From Pseudomonadota bacterium (lineage in GTDB: Bacteria; Pseudomonadota; Alphaproteobacteria; Sphingomonadales; Sphingomonadaceae): 8,048 nt of DNA. Positions 6,597 to 8,048 of this stretch are shown in pieces. The DNA lies in assembly GCA_023413015.1 (NCBI GenBank), contig JAEZQR010000263.1, forward strand, positions 1 to 8,048, written 5' to 3'. Made by a program: the position numbers and the translations under genes. The notes below the pieces were generated by a model. It worked only from the letters and a program-made list of their open reading frames with translations. It was not told the origin of the DNA and did not search any database. Position 1 is the first letter of the stretch. Every line of letters begins with the position of its first letter.

Positions 6597-7509
6597 ATGC
6601 TTCGGCGAAGGCCCGCGGATCGAACGGCCGCAGGTCGTCGATGGTTTCGCCGACGCCGACCGCATGGATCGGCAGCTTGAACCGCTCGGCCGCCGCCACC
6701 AGCACGCCGCCGCGGGCGGTGCCGTCGAGCTTGGTCATCACCAGTCCGGTCACGCCCGCCACATCCTTGAACACCTCGATCTGGTTGAGCGCGTTCTGCC
6801 CGGTCGTGGCATCGAGCACGAGCACCACATCGTGCGGCGCCGACAGCATCAGCTTCGAGAGCACGCGCTTCACCTTGGCGAGCTCGTCCATCAGCCCCTG
6901 CTTGTTCTGGAGCCGTCCGGCGGTGTCGATGATCAGCGCGTCATAGCCTTGCCCGCGCGCCTTCTCGAGCGCCTCATAGGCGAGCCCGGCCGCATCGGCG
7001 CCCACCTTGCCGGAAACGACCGGGGCGCTGATCCGTCCGCCCCAAACCTGAAGCTGCTCGATCGCGGCGGCGCGGAAGGTGTCGCCCGCCGCCAACATCA
7101 CGCGATAGTCCTGCTCCTGGAACAGGTGCGCGAGCTTGGCGATCGTCGTCGTCTTGCCCGATCCGTTGACGCCCACCACCAGGATCGTCTGCGGGCGGGG
7201 GAAGGCGGTGATGTCGAGCGGCCTGGCCACTGGGGCCAGCACTTTCTCGATCTCGTCGGCCACCACGCGGCGCACCTCGTCCTCGGTGACGTCCTTGTCG
7301 TATTTCTCGGCGGCGAGCTTGGCCGATACGCGCGCCGCCATCGCCGGGCCGAGGTCGGACGCGATCAGCGCCTCCTCGATCTCTTCGAGCATCGCATCGT
7401 CGAGCTTCGTCTTGGTGAAGACCGACGACAGGCTGTCGCCGAGCTTCTCCGACGAGCGCGACAGTCCCGCGCGCAATCGCGCGAACCAACCTTGCGGTGC
7501 TTCCGCCAC
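6580..7509 (-). CDS. ftsY: Signal recognition particle receptor FtsY
   Basis: A 309-aa SRP GTPase that docks SRP-ribosome complexes at the inner membrane for cotranslational insertion. An N domain (about 15-95) precedes the G domain. G motifs: GVNGSGKT (113-120), DTFRAAA (143-149, in the family-specific insertion box), DTAGR (195-199), TKLDG (259-263) and GVGE (285-288). The SRP-GTPase signature DATTGQ is at 233-238. The large acidic A domain of E. coli FtsY (497 aa) is absent; the protein has only a short amphipathic N-terminus (GWFARLRAGLSRSSEKL), which by family knowledge suffices for membrane contact. The GTG start overlaps the mtaB TAG stop by one base and is preceded by GGAGG at 7 nt, so it is well supported. 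It is coupled on both sides, to mtaB and to yciB. Confidence 0.97.
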   Translation of the reverse strand: MAEAPQGWFARLRAGLSRSSEKLGDSLSSVFTKTKLDDAMLEEIEEALIASDLGPAMAARVSAKLAAEKYDKDVTEDEVRRVVADEIEKVLAPVARPLDITAFPRPQTILVVGVNGSGKTTTIAKLAHLFQEQDYRVMLAAGDTFRAAAIEQLQVWGGRISAPVVSGKVGADAAGLAYEALEKARGQGYDALIIDTAGRLQNKQGLMDELAKVKRVLSKLMLSAPHDVVLVLDATTGQNALNQIEVFKDVAGVTGLVMTKLDGTARGGVLVAAAERFKLPIHAVGVGETIDDLRPFDPRAFAEALAGVK

Positions 7510-7519
7510 TAAGCCGCCT
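7502..7519 (-). promoter_or_regulatory. Coupled stop-start junction mtaB/ftsY with ribosome-binding site
   Basis: On the minus strand GGAGG is followed by CGGCTTA and then GTG. The TAG stop of mtaB and the GTG start of ftsY share one G. The bases TAGTGGCGGA across the junction are the same as at the ftsY/yciB junction. Confidence 0.75.
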
Positions 7520-8048
7520 CCAGAATGCCGTCGGCGAGCGCCACGGCGGTTGCCTTCACGATCTTCCCCGGCTTCCCGCCGGCGACTTTCACTGGCGCAA
7601 ACGCCGCGCTGTGGCCCGAGCCGTCCTCGCGCTCGACGAGGACGTCGAGCGTTCGGCCGATCTGGCCTTGCAGGTACAGGTCCAGCCGCCGTGCCGCGGC
7701 CGCGCGCAGCCGGGCGGCGCGCTCCTTCCGCACCGGCACCGGCACCTGCGGCATGCGGGCGGCCGGCGTACCGGTCCGCGCCGAATAGGGGAAGATATGC
7801 CCGTAGACGATGTCGCAGTCGTCGATCATCGCCAGCGTGTTCTCGAACATCGCATCGGTCTCGGTCGGGAAGCCGGCGATGACATCCGCGCCGAACGTCA
7901 CCTCGGGTCGTTTCGCGCGGACATCGGCGCAGAAGCGCACCGCGTCCTCACGCGAATGGCGCCGCTTCATGCGCTTCAGCACCATGTCGTCGCCGGCCTG
8001 CAGGCTCAGGTGCAGGTGCGGCATCAGCCGCGCCTCGCCGGTGATCGC
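7509..8048 (-). CDS. mtaB: tRNA t6A37 methylthiotransferase MtaB, C-terminal part (cut by window edge)
   Basis: The last 179 codons of a radical-SAM methylthiotransferase that converts t6A to ms2t6A at position 37 of ANN-decoding tRNAs. Seen: the C-terminal side of the radical-SAM barrel with MPHLHLSLQAGDD, LKRMKRRHSR and GADVIAGFPTET, then PYSARTGTPAARMPQ, a basic helical stretch (RKERAARLRAAAARRLDLYLQG), and a short TRAM-like beta domain (GRTLDVLVER to the end). The CxxxCxxC cluster motif and the N-terminal MTTase domain lie outside the window. The reading frame continues unbroken through the internal Met at 8024 to the window edge, so that Met is not the start. MtaB is preferred over MiaB because of the HLHLSLQAGDD and PYSARTGTPAARM patterns and the neighbouring ftsY, a common alphaproteobacterial order in which dapF often precedes mtaB. 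Confidence 0.93.
   Translation of the reverse strand, partial: AITGEARLMPHLHLSLQAGDDMVLKRMKRRHSREDAVRFCADVRAKRPEVTFGADVIAGFPTETDAMFENTLAMIDDCDIVYGHIFPYSARTGTPAARMPQVPVPVRKERAARLRAAAARRLDLYLQGQIGRTLDVLVEREDGSGHSAAFAPVKVAGGKPGKIVKATAVALADGILEAA

Noticed and set aside
7509..8024. Start of the methylthiotransferase at the internal Met (8024)
   Set aside because: The frame remains open to the window edge and the upstream residues AITGEARL match the radical-SAM domain, so the gene is simply truncated by the window.

Overview
The window is GC-rich and densely coded, with strong third-position G/C bias. It looks like a chromosomal segment of an alphaproteobacterium, most likely a sphingomonad. The support is the mtaB-ftsY-yciB order (typical of Alphaproteobacteria), the short FtsY, and an M61-type gluzincin (the type enzyme of family M61 is a glycyl aminopeptidase from a Sphingomonas strain). 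No mobile element, CRISPR array, tRNA or rRNA is visible, so this is chromosomal backbone rather than an accessory island.

Layout. (1) Positions 1-1688, minus strand: an M20-family amidohydrolase/peptidase (414-1688) followed 13 nt later by the start of a UPF0126/TRIC-type membrane channel protein (400 down to 1, cut by the window edge). (2) A 215-bp divergent intergenic region, 1689-1903. (3) Plus strand: an exported M17 leucyl aminopeptidase (1904-3439) and, 2 nt after it, an exported M61-like gluzincin with a C-terminal PDZ-like domain (3442-5127). A 68-bp gap carries a clear inverted repeat, and then comes an uncharacterised exported protein (5196-5972). (4) Minus strand, convergent with the above by only 2 nt: the tail of the tRNA methylthiotransferase gene mtaB (8048-7509), ftsY (7509-6580) and yciB (6580-5975). 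These three are chained by one-base TAG/GTG overlaps.

How the genes fit together. The left half is a peptide-catabolism neighbourhood. Two secreted peptidases probably degrade peptides in the periplasm or outside the cell, and the divergent M20 enzyme probably hydrolyses amides or N-acyl amino acids in the cytoplasm. The right half is housekeeping: tRNA t6A37 methylthiolation, SRP-dependent membrane targeting and an inner-membrane cell-envelope protein. I found no convincing new multi-gene system. The leads most worth following are the 258-aa exported protein of unknown function with its palindromic upstream element, and the coupled pair of exported peptidases.
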